Made by a program: the position numbers and the translations under genes
The notes under the pieces: generated by a model
Seen by the model: the letters and a program-made list of their open reading frames with translations, nothing else
Told to the model about the DNA's origin: nothing
Databases searched by the model: none
Assembly (NCBI GenBank): GCA_022410635.1
Contig: JAJVDF010000210.1
Location: 689,990-753,989, forward strand
DNA: 64,000 nt
From: Tretioscincus oriximinensis
Lineage: Eukaryota; Chordata; Lepidosauria; Squamata; Gymnophthalmidae
Reading direction: 5' to 3'
Shown here: positions 1-11,944 of the stretch, piece after piece
Layout of the letters: every line of letters starts with the position of its first letter
Position numbering within the stretch: position 1 is the stretch's first letter

Positions 1-2084
1 CTTGAGCTACATGCAGGAATGCTTCTGCCTGGAGGAGTGTGAAAGGGGAAATCAGTTCCCCCAGCTAGTGGATTGGCTTGCATTGCTGGCTGCTTCTCCA
101 ACCACTCCAAAAGAATTCTTAGATTTATCTTTCTGGGCTGCTGTTAAACATAACACAATAATTCCTGTGCTGTAGCAACATTCCTGCAGAAAATGTGAGT
201 GCAACAGGGCAAGCTTTCACCAGTAGTAGGATTCAGATAATCTAACAACCGGTTCTCATTCGAAGCAGCAACCAGAAATTACATCCAAAGTGATGTCATT
301 TCAGGCTGCTGCTTTGGGAACACCACCTTGTGATGGCATTCCCAGAAAAGCAACTGAAATTGACATCAGGAGGAGGTGAGTGCCATTTGACAACTGGCTT
401 GCACAACCAGAGTGCCATATAGCAACCAGTTAACCAAAACCAGTATGAACCAGCTGAATCCCATCCCTGGCTCATCCAGTTGCAGTGGGGAAGGGGCAAT
501 CATTCTTTGAGGATGAGTGTAAAAAGTTCTGACAGCATGACGAAAGGCTGTTCATGTTTTCTTTGCCACAGCCTCCTCTCCCTCCAAAGNCGATCTGATA
601 TGGTGTCTCTCCATGTACATGACAGAAATCCACCTAGAGCACTTCCTTCATCATGGTCCCATCACAACTCAGCTGTGGTCAACTGATGTGCTCCTCAGCT
701 CCCTTGCCACTAGGCAAGATACCATTCCATGAAGTTCTATACTTATACTCAGCCTCTCTTGCACAGAGGCAGTGGCCTCATAAGCCACCTGTGATGCATT
801 CCAGCTCCAAGTAACAGGTCCCATGGCAGAAGTGTGATGCAGACTCTCGACTCAGAGAGCCCATCAAAGGAATGTTGCTCATGAAATGGAGAACTGGCCA
901 TGGTTTTCTTATTCTATTAAATTTTTAAAAGAATTGGAAACAGGCTCATGAAACTCCAGTTTGCATTGGATTTCCTGAACTACCAAATGTTTTATAATAC
1001 CAGCCTAATCTATTCAAAGAATTACATTAGCCAACTGCTTAATATTTTATAATTGCACTCACATTTTACATCCGATTACTTAATAATGTTTCTTCAAAAT
1101 GCATAGTTATTAGCTAATGCTCTGAACAATGGGATGTAATAGTCATAATAATAAAATATTCCTAATTTGTTTTTTCTCTTTTTCTCTAGAGATGTCACTA
1201 AAACATTGCAATTGCTATTAAGTTACATCCCTGGGCCTCTGTTTTATATTTAGAAAGTGAAATAGCTCAAGATATGTAATGCTGATCTAAGATAGTGAAA
1301 GAGACAAAACAAAGGAAGAGAAATCACATCTCTCTTTCTCCCACCCCCAGTCATGACTGTACTGCACCAAAGGTAATCATAATTAATTTCATCAAGAAAC
1401 ATACCTCTACTCCACCCTGGTCTCTAATCAGACTTTCCAGGCAAAATGATATATCCCTAAAGAATGTCATTTGTACACTGGGGTTAACTTTTCCGACTCA
1501 CTGATGACTATGACCGCGTAGTCTCTCTTACTGAAAGGACATTATTTCCTAGATCCATATGGACTGTCTATATTTACCAGCAGTTTCCTATTTTGCTTGA
1601 GGCCTTGGCAAATAATTGGATTGCAGTAATTCAGTCAACCCAAGTCCCATATGGAAACAAAGAAAAAGAGAAAGAGAAACTTTCATAACTGGATCGACAC
1701 TGAATCTTGTTTCCATCCAGATTAATTCTGTTTTAAAAAATTACAAGACTGATTCTCATTTCCGTTTTCATAATCCACATGCTGATAAACAGTCAGACTG
1801 ATTGTTCACATATGGTAACTCAAAGTAGGCTCAAGGTTTACATTACTATGAGGCATCATATGACTCATCAGTATTGAATGAAGATTGGACTAGGTGGGCA
1901 AAATGGCCACTAGAATAGGACAAGGAGGCAGGTAAAATGTTCGTGATTCCTTGTTCCACTTTTCAAAATTGACTCATTTCAATGTCGTACCAAATTATGC
2001 ACTGAAATGGATTTCCAAGAGCTCCAAACCCAGGAAGTCATGTTTCTCGGCTACTGGACTCATTTTAGGTGACTCTGAAAATTG
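1..2084. other. Unannotated AT-rich sequence
   Basis: I see no gene, RNA or repeat that I can name here. The open frames are short (under 76 codons), lie on both strands and show no family resemblance. A pyrimidine tract followed by AG near 1190 resembles a splice acceptor, but no coding frame follows it. Confidence 0.5.
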
Positions 2085-2225
2085 TAGATTTTAAAGAAAT
2101 AGCCATGTTAGTCTTTGCCCAGAAAGTCTAGCAAGGGAGTCTTGTAGCACTTTAGAGGCTAACAAGAGGAAGGTGGGTGTCATTCACGTGCATCTGATTT
2201 TCTGAAAACTGTGTAGCTTTACCAG
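2085..2225 (+). repeat. Interspersed repeat, 'GTAGCACTTTAGAG' family, copy 1
   Basis: The segment contains AAGTCTAGCAAGGGAGTCTT followed by GTAGCACTTTAGAGGCTAAC. Related strings in the same order occur near 20650, 41409 and 50557. The copies are diverged and no terminal repeats are visible, so the class is unknown. Similar 'tagcacctt..agactaac' repeats are common in sauropsid genomes (recollection). Confidence 0.5.
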
Positions 2226-3224
2226 AACAACCATCCAACTGTAGATGGGTTCTTCTCATAACACCATCCTCATCAATAGAAGAAAGGCTTTTGTCCTACT
2301 TCGTTAATCTCCAATCCAATAAGGTTCATAATGGAAGAGAAGACTGTTATAATTACCATCTCAGCAGGAAACTATCTTCAGGACATTTAAGAGGACATTT
2401 TTTAAATAAATTGCAGATGAATGCAATCCCATTTCCCAATGCTCAGACATGGCAGACTTGCCACCACCACTTATATAGAACCCTAGAAAGATGTCAGATG
2501 CATACGATTGCATTCTGATCCTCAATTGCCAAGGTGAGGGAAATCCTCAAATACTATGTGTGTGTGTTTTTTTTAAAAAAATCTCATCAGTCAAATTGCA
2601 ATAACAAGAAGTACAAAAGAGTGGATTTTCTTAGGGCCTTTCTGCACTTCCTCTTGCTTTGACATGGTTGGAAGCAGTTGAGCTGGTCCAGTGAGGCTCT
2701 CTGCTGCAGACTATGGCGAGGTATGATCTAGCACAGCACTATTTTCGCAGCAGCACTGGTCTATTATTTCCCCAGCACTGGGTCTGAAGCTGGCATGAGC
2801 TTTGCAGCAACCTCAAAGAGTTCTGATGTCTAAGAATAAAAGTTCCTAGTCCTGGAGACTTTAATGAACCCAGTGTGCCACTGTATAGCTTCCCCAGTAG
2901 TGCAAAAAATGGGAGTATGTCTTTTACATACCTCTCTGATCCATAATGGTTTATGTTAGTATTCTATAAGTTCTTGATGTTGAGGACTACTAATATTCTG
3001 GATCAGAGGGCCTCCTGATCTGATTTAAATTCTGACCATATGGACAGAGCATTCCAGCAATAGGCAAGGCCTCTGCAATCCCATTAATGTCCAGACCGAT
3101 GCTACATGGGTATGTTCCACATCTAAGGTTGTGGCAGCTTTGTGTTGGAATACAATCACTAGAAGTGAAACACTTTGAAAATGATTGGCAGGAGAGTTAG
3201 GAAGGGGGAGGGAAGCATGTTTCT
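2226..3224. other. Unannotated sequence
   Basis: No recognisable gene or repeat. Short open frames only, with a small T/A tract near 2565-2582. Confidence 0.4.
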
Positions 3225-3330
3225 CCCCACCCCAAGAGACATTAGTCTATGGAATTTATTTCAAGCAGAGATGGTGGAAAGCTTTAAGATAAGATTAAAC
3301 ATTCGACATGGCCAAGTGAATCAGTGGTTT
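3225..3330 (+). repeat. Strongly diverged CR1-like LINE 3' coding fragment
   Basis: A frame here reads roughly ..SLWNLFQAEMVESFKI.., which resembles the carboxy-terminal stretch ..GLWNLLPEEVV...SFKTGL.. of the CR1-like element at 63478-64000 (minus strand). The match is short, so this is probably an old, heavily mutated copy. Confidence 0.4.
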
Positions 3331-4625
3331 GTCTCCAGACTGGAGAGACAACCTCTCAGTGGCATTTGCAAGGGGGCAAGAGCAGGTGAAGGTCTTTTGA
3401 TGAAATTGGTGAATCACTAGGTGGGGTCAGACAGGTATTTTTAATCCATCTTCATTTCAAATGAACTGGATTAAAGCAGGAAGGAAACTTCATTTTCCTG
3501 GTCTAGACCTCTTCTTCAGGATTGAAGATGGACTAAAAACACCTTAATATGTAATTGATAGCTTTTGGAGCAGGAAAGGTTGTGCAGGAAAGGTTGTGGA
3601 GGATGATGGGAGNTCAATGCTGGTTAAGAGATACCATCTAAGACTTCAGAGACACACAGGATTTATGTCTGCATGGGAGTACCTTCTGGATGGCTCCTGC
3701 ACACAGACATAGTCACTACAAACCTGAATTCATCCGGGTTACTGAGAGCTAATTTTTCCTGCTCTCATGGCAGAACCCACTTGAAACCCGGGTTTCCCCC
3801 TATATCTGCCATGTACCAATGAGGTTCTGCATGCATGGCAACCCAGGAGGGGAGGCATGTGATAAAGAAGGCAGGTAAGTCTCACACAATATGTGACAGG
3901 ACTACCTGCCTCTCCCACACCTTACCATGGTCTGCGCGCAACACATGCAGATGAATGGGCAAATCCTTAAAGCCCGAAATGGGCAGTAAATCTGCCTTTT
4001 TGCCCCTCGTGTGTCTGCAGCCTAACTTTAAATTTGGTGAGTCTTCAACATGTGTTCACAATTTTATCTCTTCTCTTTTGCCTTGTTGTGTCTCTGGCTG
4101 ATTTCATACATAAGGAAACATTTGTTCACTTAAACTAATTGTACATTGCTTACTGCCGAAAATTCCAGGGTGATGCTCAAGCAGCTAAATGAACAAAAAT
4201 CCCCCAAAGATTAAAATAACAAAACGCATAATGAAAATAGGTAACAATAATGTCATAAATAATGACTTCATCAGTGATCAGCAAATGCTTCAACACAGCA
4301 TGTTCCAAGCAGGTGTTGAAAGATCAACAGTGTCATTGCATCCCTAATTTCTGGAGAAGGTGACTCCACAAGCATGAAAGGCCACACCACAGCTGTTGCC
4401 AGATGGAACTCTGCAGGCAGCGACATAACTATGAGAGTCTGCATGTCCTCATCTGGGACACCAGTTCACATACAGGTCACAACTACTACTTGAGATCCAT
4501 GCAAGACAAAAGAGGAAATCTGCTTTGCCATCTGGTTTCTCATATTCTGGTTGGGGTGGGCGGGACTGCTACATTTTCAGTAAAATAAAGAAAATTATAG
4601 CAGTGATGCAGTATGATTTGGGTAG
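3331..4625. other. Unannotated sequence
   Basis: Nothing I can assign. Open frames are short and unconvincing, and no tandem or inverted structure stands out. Confidence 0.4.
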
Positions 4626-4795
4626 GTTTTTTTCATAAGAAGAAGAAGAAGAACTGGGTTCTTATACCTCGCTTTTCTCACCTTACAAAGGGACTCAAAG
4701 TGGCTTACAAAGCTATTTTGCCCGAAGGCTTACATTCTATGTTCCCCACCAGGCTGTGGTGGTTCCCATGTATAAGAAACTTTTCTTCAAGTTCC
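4626..4795 (-). repeat. SINE fragment, type B (TTC-tailed), 3' half
   Basis: Read on the minus strand, this is the 3' half of the SINE seen nearly complete at 32785-33105. It has GGAACCACCACAGCCTGGTG, then the tail domain CAAAGGGACTCAAAGTGGCT (plus strand), ending in the (GAA)n that is the reverse of the (TTC)n tail. The 5' tRNA-like head is absent, so it is a 5' truncation. Confidence 0.7.
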
Positions 4796-4804
4796 TTTGA
4801 AAAT

Positions 4805-4913
4805 CTGTGTTTGAAGAAAATCATGATGGTTTGGGTCAATACTATATTATTGGAATTTTCAATACAAGTAATATAGGATTGACCCAAACTATCATGATGT
4901 TCTTCAAACACAG
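4805..4913. repeat. 109-bp near-perfect hairpin
   Basis: Two arms of about 45 bp (4805-4849 and 4869-4913) are inverted copies with about four mismatches, separated by a loop of about 19 nt. Both arms carry the string TTTGGGTCAAT or its complement. This could be a very small inverted-repeat transposon (MITE). If transcribed, it would fold like a long precursor-miRNA hairpin. No obvious target duplication was found. Confidence 0.7.
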
Positions 4914-5094
4914 AAATGTCATGTGTGTTTTATTCACTATTAAGATATATCCGGGGGTGGGGGGTGAGGATATAGAAATTCCTTAATTTCATTAATGTGT
5001 CCGTGGTAGCTTGTGTATTTCTTTTCTATGTGACTGTTCTATCTATAACTATGTATACTGTATATGTTGGTATATAAATAAATTTATATAAAAA

Positions 5095-5222
5095 AAGTTC
5101 CTTCAGAAATCTAAAGTGCTAAAGAGACTGGACATTCTTCTGCCTGGGATGGTTTAATGAATCCTGCATTGAGCAGGGGTGACCCTGGAGGTCCCTTCCA
5201 ATTTTATAATTCTGTGAACTTC
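5095..5222 (+). repeat. CR1 LINE 3' end
   Basis: The end reads like the canonical CR1 3' terminus. A 'GGGATGGTTTAATGA' stretch is followed by 'GGTCCCTTCCAATTTTATAA' and 'TTCTGTGAA', a decayed 8-bp terminal repeat. CR1 elements are usually 5' truncated, as here. Confidence 0.7.
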
Positions 5223-5356
5223 ATCTTCTTACAGAACCAATGTGCAGCTGAGATTACAACATGACAATTTTGTTTATGACCATAAGCATTATCCCAGGAG
5301 GACTATGGGATTACCATGGTTCAGCTCCCATTATTGTAATGGCTAAATTGGCTCAA

Positions 5357-5715
5357 ATCAGTCTGGGGTTACAGGCACACAGGGTTTTCCTACTGCAAGG
5401 ATGGTAACATCATGATGTCTCCACCCAACACAAATGGTATTTTTTGCAATGCACCCAGAAAAAAAGGTCATTTGCCCTGCAATATCCTTTAGCTAATGTT
5501 TTACGAAATTGCTATGCCTGCAGCCAGGGTGGTGAGAAGCCTTCCTGTGTATTGCTCCTTAACAGGAGCAGGATTATGCCAGGAAGAATCGTTGCTTGAG
5601 CATGCTCAGTATTCACTTCCTGGTTAGTTGTCTCGCTGATTCCACACGTGGATTGGCTGCAACCTGCAACTGTTTGTCACATTGCGAATTTTAACACACT
5701 CGGTGCTTGCAGGAA
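5357..5715. repeat. Dispersed repeat of unknown class, copy A
   Basis: This is collinear with 52385-52765 over about 360 bp. Shared landmarks in order are GGCACAC, AGGTTTTC or its near match, the string AAAAAAGGTC, a CTGCAGCCA core, GAAGCCTTCC, and ACACA-TGGGTGC near the right end. The two copies are well diverged. I see no coding capacity and no clear terminal repeats. Confidence 0.6.
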
Positions 5716-6344
5716 CCAAAACAATGTCAATTCAATTCAGCCTGACATCAACCTAAACTAAAATATTACAGGTTGAACTACCAATTTAATTAAAAGAAAA
5801 GCTGCTGTCAAAGTCAATTTAATATGAGGAGTTAGGTTCACCTGGGCCATTCTTCTTGTTATTTATGAACTTACTCATCACAGCTTTCAAATGCTTCCTC
5901 TAGGTGTTGGTCAAAAGAAAATTGTTTAATTAAAGGTGTCTATTGTCTAAAACATAATGGGGAGAAAACATTACGCTACATAATCCATCAAGGAAAGATG
6001 AAAGAACTGTAGAAATAAGCAAATTTTATTGAGGCATTAGGAGAAGCATTTATTCCTTTCCTCAAAATTTTAAAACAGAAATCCTGGGACAACAGGCAAA
6101 ATGAAATATTTCTGCAAATGGCACACATAACGCAGCTTTAAAATTCATTATCTTGAGAGGTAGAGATAGGATCATTAGGATGTTTGCTTCAAAAAAGGCT
6201 TGCTGAAATAAAAATCCATCAGTGGGGTGGCTATCTTTCTTACTGGAAGCAATAAGGGCAAGGTGCTGGAAGACTGTGAGTTGGTCAAATTGCTTTCTCT
6301 AGGCTTGTGCCAAGAACGCAAGAACATAAGCTATGCTGAAGCTA
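5716..6344. other. Unannotated AT-rich sequence
   Basis: No gene or repeat recognised in this interval. Confidence 0.4.
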
Positions 6345-6500
6345 ATATTTCTTTTAATGTTGATGATTATGGCTTATAGATAATGGAAACCTGAAAGTCA
6401 GTATCTCAAAAAATTAGAATATTGTGCGACAATTCAATATTGTAGACACACGGTGTCACACTCTAATCATAGAAATAAACTCTTGAAATGGATCACTGTA
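6345..6500 (+). mobile_element. Tc1-like DNA transposon remnant
   Basis: The segment contains GATGATTATGGCTTATAGAT, CAGTATCTCAAAAAATTAGA and CAATATTGTAGACACACGGT in this order. I recognise this as the 5' non-coding end of a Tc1-like transposon that is abundant in bony fishes and found in some other vertebrates (recollection, no search run). No transposase frame is present, so only a terminal fragment survives. Confidence 0.6.
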
Positions 6501-6505
6501 TGTGA

Positions 6506-6701
6506 TAGGAGGACCAGATGACCCCATTTTTGGGGGATAAAAACCCAGTTTTGGGACATCTCCCAGTTTTTTCTGAAGAAATATTTTTCAAAAAAAGATT
6601 GTTTTTCGGAAAAATGTTTTTTAATTTTTTTCCTCAGGAAAAAAAGAGAGGCACTCCCAAAATGGGTTTTCATCCCCCTCTCAGGTCATCTGGTCAGCCT
6701 A
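6506..6701. mobile_element. hAT-like foldback miniature element, short form, copy 1
   Basis: Left end TAGGAGGACCAGATGACCCC and right end GGTCATCTGGTCAGCCTA are inverted. The arms continue inwards through 'aaacccagttttgg' and its complement, so each half is an inverted copy of the other around an A/T-rich centre. It matches the copies at 11945-12158 and 47625-47818. No target duplication is evident at this copy. Confidence 0.75.
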
Positions 6702-8445
6702 TCTCTAAGTTTCATTATTTGAATTGAATTACTAAAATAAATTAAGTTTTCCATGATACTCAAATTTATTGAGATTCACTAGTATGTGGTTTGACACATG
6801 TAAACTCCAGCTTAGAGCTAGACAAGGGACTCCAGGAATTACATCAAAAGAAACAAAGCTTGAATTTGTAGATTTAGCTTTTGTGGTGGAACGCTGCCAT
6901 TTCCCAGTAGAAACTCTCCCTTTGTGGTTGCTTGTATCATTTGAAATCGAAGCAGCATAGGCCACGTACTCTCCCCCATTAAAACCACTCTTTGAGCCAG
7001 AGTAGGAGAACCTCTTTGTTTTTCAGAGCCACGTTTGTACATCTTTTCCACCCTCAGCTTTGGATTCAATCCACAGAACTAAGTACTCAGAAGCTTGCAT
7101 CCAGGGCTTGCCATTAGAAAAAAAAAACCCAGTGGGGCAAAACACTCTGTGTACTTCCAGCTGGAAGCCATATTGGGTCAGCATATAGCATTTCCTCCCT
7201 GTGATTTCTCCAGGGGAGGCACTATCATTCCTGCCAAATCTTTCATTCTTTTATCTACATCTGTGCTGATTTTGGACTTACGTTCCTTGGCTTTCATTGT
7301 GCGAATGCTGGTTGATAACACTCAGAACAGCTTTGCTGTACTATTGTGTTGGATTATGGTGATTGATTGGATTATTCAGAAAGTCTCTACCAGTTTAAAA
7401 AAGAGCCTCTTATTATTCTAAGGTCTTTCTGCTCTTCTCACCTGTGCTGTTTACAGCTCAGAAGCCCAAATGTTTTTGGAAATGCAGCTTGAGAAGACAT
7501 CAAATGTACTGAGTTTATCTGTCTCGCTCCTTGAAGATTTCTTAGCAGATGCCTGGCATGGCAGGGAGGGAATCCCAAGATTATAGACAGATATAGTTTA
7601 AAAAAGTGAAAATATAGAAGGTTTTGATGTTAGTCTTTTTAATTAAAAAGAGCAGAACAGTCTACTTTAAAATGATCAAGCAATGCATGTTTAATTTCAG
7701 TAATCAAAATGTTTGCATTTTACCAAACTGCTCAAATTCACTCCATCTAAGCATCTGTTTAGACATTCAAAATTTCAAGTCCTGGTCTGTTTTTGAGCAG
7801 TTTTTAACTACAGCTATACATACCTGTCTTTGAACACTATCATATGCATTAGTATCTCCCAAAGCACACTGGAGATGCAGCAAAAGATAATTTAAGGTGA
7901 ATTACATGTAGACCTTGGTTTGGGACATGCTCTGTCCTTTGTGGGTGGAGTTCATGAGTAGTGGGTAGAATGTGTTACATTCTGCATTGAAGTGTGGAAG
8001 ACTGTGGTTAAGCAGGAAGGCCCTTNGTTATTGCTACGTGTCGTGCCAGTCCATGGCACAATTTAGTCCACAGTGCATAGTAAGGAAACTTTATTACAAT
8101 GCAATACGTGTGAAATGGAAAGAGAGAAAAGGAGAACCGTCTCACATCCTTAGCTATTATGCATGCTGGGAATAACATACATTTTCCCTTTTAGGCCAAG
8201 CAATCTGCTCATAGTAATTGTCCCATGCATTTGAATATATTGTGTGAAAACAAAATACCTAATAGACCCAAGAACGGATGGGCTTTAACACAATTGAACC
8301 AAGCTAGTGGGACTCATGGCTGGTAATAGCATCTTTGGATATTATTTTCCCTCATTTTTTTATTGCTGGGTACTAATGAGAAGTGGCAGATTTTCCTGTG
8401 CACTTTTCCAGGTAAAAATACCCAAGTGGTTCACATTACCTGCTT
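6702..8445. other. Unannotated sequence
   Basis: Nothing nameable. The longest open frame (about 108 codons, 7095-7421) lacks family resemblance and has no repeat or splice context. Confidence 0.4.
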
Positions 8446-8625
8446 TGGCTACTAGGATGGGTGTCTGTCTCCAGGATGGAGCAACAGGCAGTACTTCTGA
8501 GATACCATTTGCAGGGAGTTGAGAACAGGTGCATATTTTGCCTTCTTCTGTTCAGATTGCCCATGTGCATCTGGTGGGCCTCTATGTGAGACAGAATGCG
8601 GGACTATCATTTTTATTGATATTCT
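8446..8625 (+). repeat. CR1-like LINE 3' fragment
   Basis: It contains GATGGAGCAACAGGCAG, ATACCATTTGCAGGGAG, and TCTGGTGGGCCTCTATGTGA, the 3' segment of the CR1-like family repeated through this window. It breaks off before the terminal TTCTTATG repeats. Confidence 0.75.
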
Positions 8626-8749
8626 GGATTACTGAGCTTCTGGAATTATTGCTTGTTGACAGATGTTAGGGTAACAGTATAGAGAAAGCACAGATAATTA
8701 TATGTCTGAATAGCTGATTCTGTGATAGCTTGTCACATATATCCAAGAA

Positions 8750-8940
8750 TGTAAGAACATAGGAGGAGCCCCCAAGAACTGGGCTACAGCCCATCTAGCC
8801 CATCATTCATCTCACTCAATGGCCCACCAATTGCATTAGGGCAGTCCCAAGCAGAAGAAGGAAAAACCCTTACATGTTCTTGACTTCCCGCAAATGGTAA
8901 TTTTTCATCCTAATAGTAATTGAAATACCTGTTTTCAATG
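8750..8940 (-). repeat. CR1-like LINE 3' fragment
   Basis: It starts with AAGAACATAGGAGGAGCC, the reverse of the 3' terminus, and continues through TGGCCCACCAATTGCAT. It lies in opposite orientation to the copy 125 bp to the left and belongs to an older-looking subfamily ('CCAATTGCA' rather than 'CCAGGTGCA'). Confidence 0.7.
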
Positions 8941-9536
8941 AATTTATCTAATCCAATTGTGGAGTAACACAGGCTTCTATCAAATGTACATCCAAACTTT
9001 CCCTTATACATGTTGTGGCCACCATTTTTGATCTGATTTAGCTCCACACATGCACAGGGATCATTCGCAAAATGGTGGATCACATGAGCAAGTTCCCAGA
9101 CACAGTAAATTCCCTTGTTTTTTGAGTTAAACCCCATTGAGAGTTGAGTGCTCTGAACTAACATCATTGTTGGATATCATTGCTAAATACCAGGTCCATG
9201 TTAACATTGGAATGAAACTTGTGACAACTCCAGCATAGTGCCAGAATAATCCCAAGTTTAACAACTTNTCTGGATGCAGCCTGAACTGCAGCCAATTCGG
9301 CCAGCGGTGATAAAATTTGCTAAGTGATTAATCCTATTAGAGATACACATGTGACCATCAAGCTCCATGTGAAGCCAATGCTCATGTCTGAATATGCAGA
9401 CTGTGCTATGCTGAGCTTTTCAGCCCATCAGTGCTATAGAGTGCTCCTATTCCTTTTTCATTTTTCCACTTCACAGCAGTAATGCTAGAAAACATGTCTA
9501 TGAAATATTAGTCTAGGTTGGAATTCTTCTGTCTGA
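8941..9536. other. Unannotated sequence
   Basis: No gene or repeat recognised. Confidence 0.4.
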
Positions 9537-9731
9537 GAGCGTCTCAGCCTTGGTGACATCTGTCTTGCTACTCTGCCCCTGCAACGTACTCTGGTTTCCC
9601 TCACTACCCACCTCTCTGCCTTTGCCGTCATGCTAACTGAATCTGCTGCCCTTTTGCTTGCCCTGGTAGCACGTCTTGGAGCAGAAGGAAATGGAAATGC
9701 TGCATCTGTCAAAGCTACCCTTGGCATCTAA
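9537..9731 (+). other. Open stretch of 64 codons, unidentified
   Basis: Between two in-frame stops (9534 and 9729) a frame runs ERLSLGDICLATLPLQRTLV and on, rich in Ala, Leu and Thr, in a locally more GC-rich patch. There is no initiator near its start, the only Met is about codon 31, and I recognise no family. It could be an exon, a retro-copy remnant or chance. The antisense frame is arginine-rich and equally anonymous. Confidence 0.15.
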
Positions 9732-11405
9732 TGCTTTATGAAAAGCAAAACATGTTAACCATTTGCATTCCTAAGCGCCATTTTGTTTGACCTTTTCTGA
9801 AACAGTTTACAGAGCTTGCTGACTTTTCTGTCATCCAATGGTTTCACGCAAGGACCTTCAAGAAAAGTGATCCTGAGATACCCCCACCTAAAAGTCAGCC
9901 CAACACAGGGGAAAATATANTGCACATTTTTCAACATGTCTTGTGCATATGGTGTAAATAAACAAAATATCAATCTTTGTCTCTCTTTTTTACTCATTCT
10001 GGCCACAGAGGGGAATGAAAGATTGACCCTCTAAGAATTTACCATGCTAAACCTGGATTAGTAAACCTGAATGTTCTTGGTTCAGATTGTAGATATGGGT
10101 ATAGCTACAAGGAGTATGCATTAGAAAAGTTGGGTGGCATTACAAACAGGGCAACATGTGCCAAATTGCAATACTGATGCATGCTCTTTGTGGTCAACCC
10201 CTAGTACAGATTTAATCCAGATTTTCATTAGTCCCTTGCAGATGATGTGGACTATTAAACTCCATATACTGGATTACTATTTGTTTGCATAAAAGAACAT
10301 GCAAAGTAGGCAGACAAGAAGTACATTTTGACCAAACTGAAAAAGAGGTGAGTAATCGGAATTGGACCTTCTTGGTAGTAGCCCCCATCTATGGGGTAGT
10401 GTCGTCCTGGGATTCAAAAGGTATCTTCACTATTTGTATTTAGAAGAATGGTAATGGTATAATTACTTATTTATACTGGCCTTTGGCTGAGGACACAGTT
10501 CTTCCATGCATTTTCAGTCAGCATTATTTTGAGTGGGTTCTTTTTAACCTGTTTTGCCTTCATATCATGAGGAACAGAAGATGCCTACTGTACTCAAATC
10601 TGGTCATGCGCTGTAAGCGGCACATGGCTGGAAAGGTGAAGGGGACACCAGTCCTATTTCAGCAGTTGTCAGGGTGCTTTATTGATAAAAAATGTTTCAC
10701 AAACAGCATTCACTATTCCTATTTCAGAACAATAGAAAGAAATTAACCTAATTGCTCCCCACGTACACACACACCGGTTTAGTCACTTCTGCAATATAAA
10801 TCATTGAGGGAAGCAATTGTGAAGAATTCTTTTTTTAATGGCAGCTTCCAGGTTCTGGGCCTGGCAGGGAAATTTATGGCACAGTTCATACAGCATGAAA
10901 ACCACTCAAGGTAAAGGTAGCCTTTCGCAATGATACAAGAGCAAGACCATCCTATAAACACCCTCTGCAATATGATAGATGTCTGTCATAAAACGCCTTA
11001 GCAGTAAAGTGCCTTGGAACTGTCATTCATCTCAGAGTTCCAAACTGACCCTTCCAGTCAGAAAATCCAAATCCAACTAACTAAGGCAAAAATGAAGACA
11101 TAAAAGGAGCATTTCTCAGAAAGAGAGGAAACCTCTTTTGAATCGAATTGTTCAGTTGCAAGGGCCTGCAGCCAATTATGGCTTTCTGTCTGCTGTAGCC
11201 CTCTGGGCCTGGAGTTGTAACCATGGCGACCAGGCCCAGGCTTCATTAACTCCTTATAGACGACATGTTGCAATAACCGAGAATATTATAAATGTAAGAA
11301 ATACAGAAAAATCCAGGTTGCATGTAAAGGCTCTGTTCACAAAAAAAAACGAATTACCAAAACTGTTGCAGTCTCATATCACATACCATAATCTGTTTTC
11401 TCTAC
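9732..11405. other. Unannotated sequence
   Basis: No identifiable gene or repeat. Short open frames only. Confidence 0.4.
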
Positions 11406-11413
11406 TCTAAGGG

Positions 11414-11816
11414 TAGGCTGACCAGATGACCTCTTTTTTTTGGGGGGGGGGGAACCCGGCTTTGGGGTGTCTACCTCACCCACCTAGGGTTGGTGCGCCA
11501 TTTCCCCAATTTTTGCTGAGGAAAAAAATAAATTATTTTTTTTAATTCACTGCACCATCACTAGGGGGCTCCAGCAATCGGGGGCCAACTCTTGAAGGCA
11601 CCCTCCCCACAGTAAAAAATTAAAAAAATGTAAATTTCTCACATACCTAAAAAAATTGTCACACACTTCAATAAATTCTCCCATGCTTCGCAGATTTCTC
11701 AGGCGGGGTTTTCGGAGGCATATGCATATTGGTAGATGACTGCATATTTATGAATATACAAATGAGCATGAATATTAATTATCCCAGTTTGGGCCTCAGA
11801 AAATCTGATCAGTCTA
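11414..11816. mobile_element. hAT-like miniature element, long form, copy 1
   Basis: The left end is TAGGCTGACCAGATGACC and the right end is AAAATCTGATCAGTCTA. The flanking 8-mers TCTAAGGG (11406-11413) and TCTAAGAG (11817-11824) match at 7 of 8, which looks like an 8-bp target duplication. The interior has no transposase. It shares its internal order with 22430-22689 and, in reverse, with 39422-40003, including the AT-rich 'catgaatattaatt' block near the right end. Confidence 0.8.
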
Positions 11817-11944
11817 TCTAAGAGTGCATCCACATGCTAGCTTTTTCACACTCTCCTAGCACTCAGATGGTGTTTTGGAAAGACACAGCTGATGAGTAAG
11901 CTGCACCCACATGTCATAAAAATTTTCAATGGAGGCCTAAGAAG

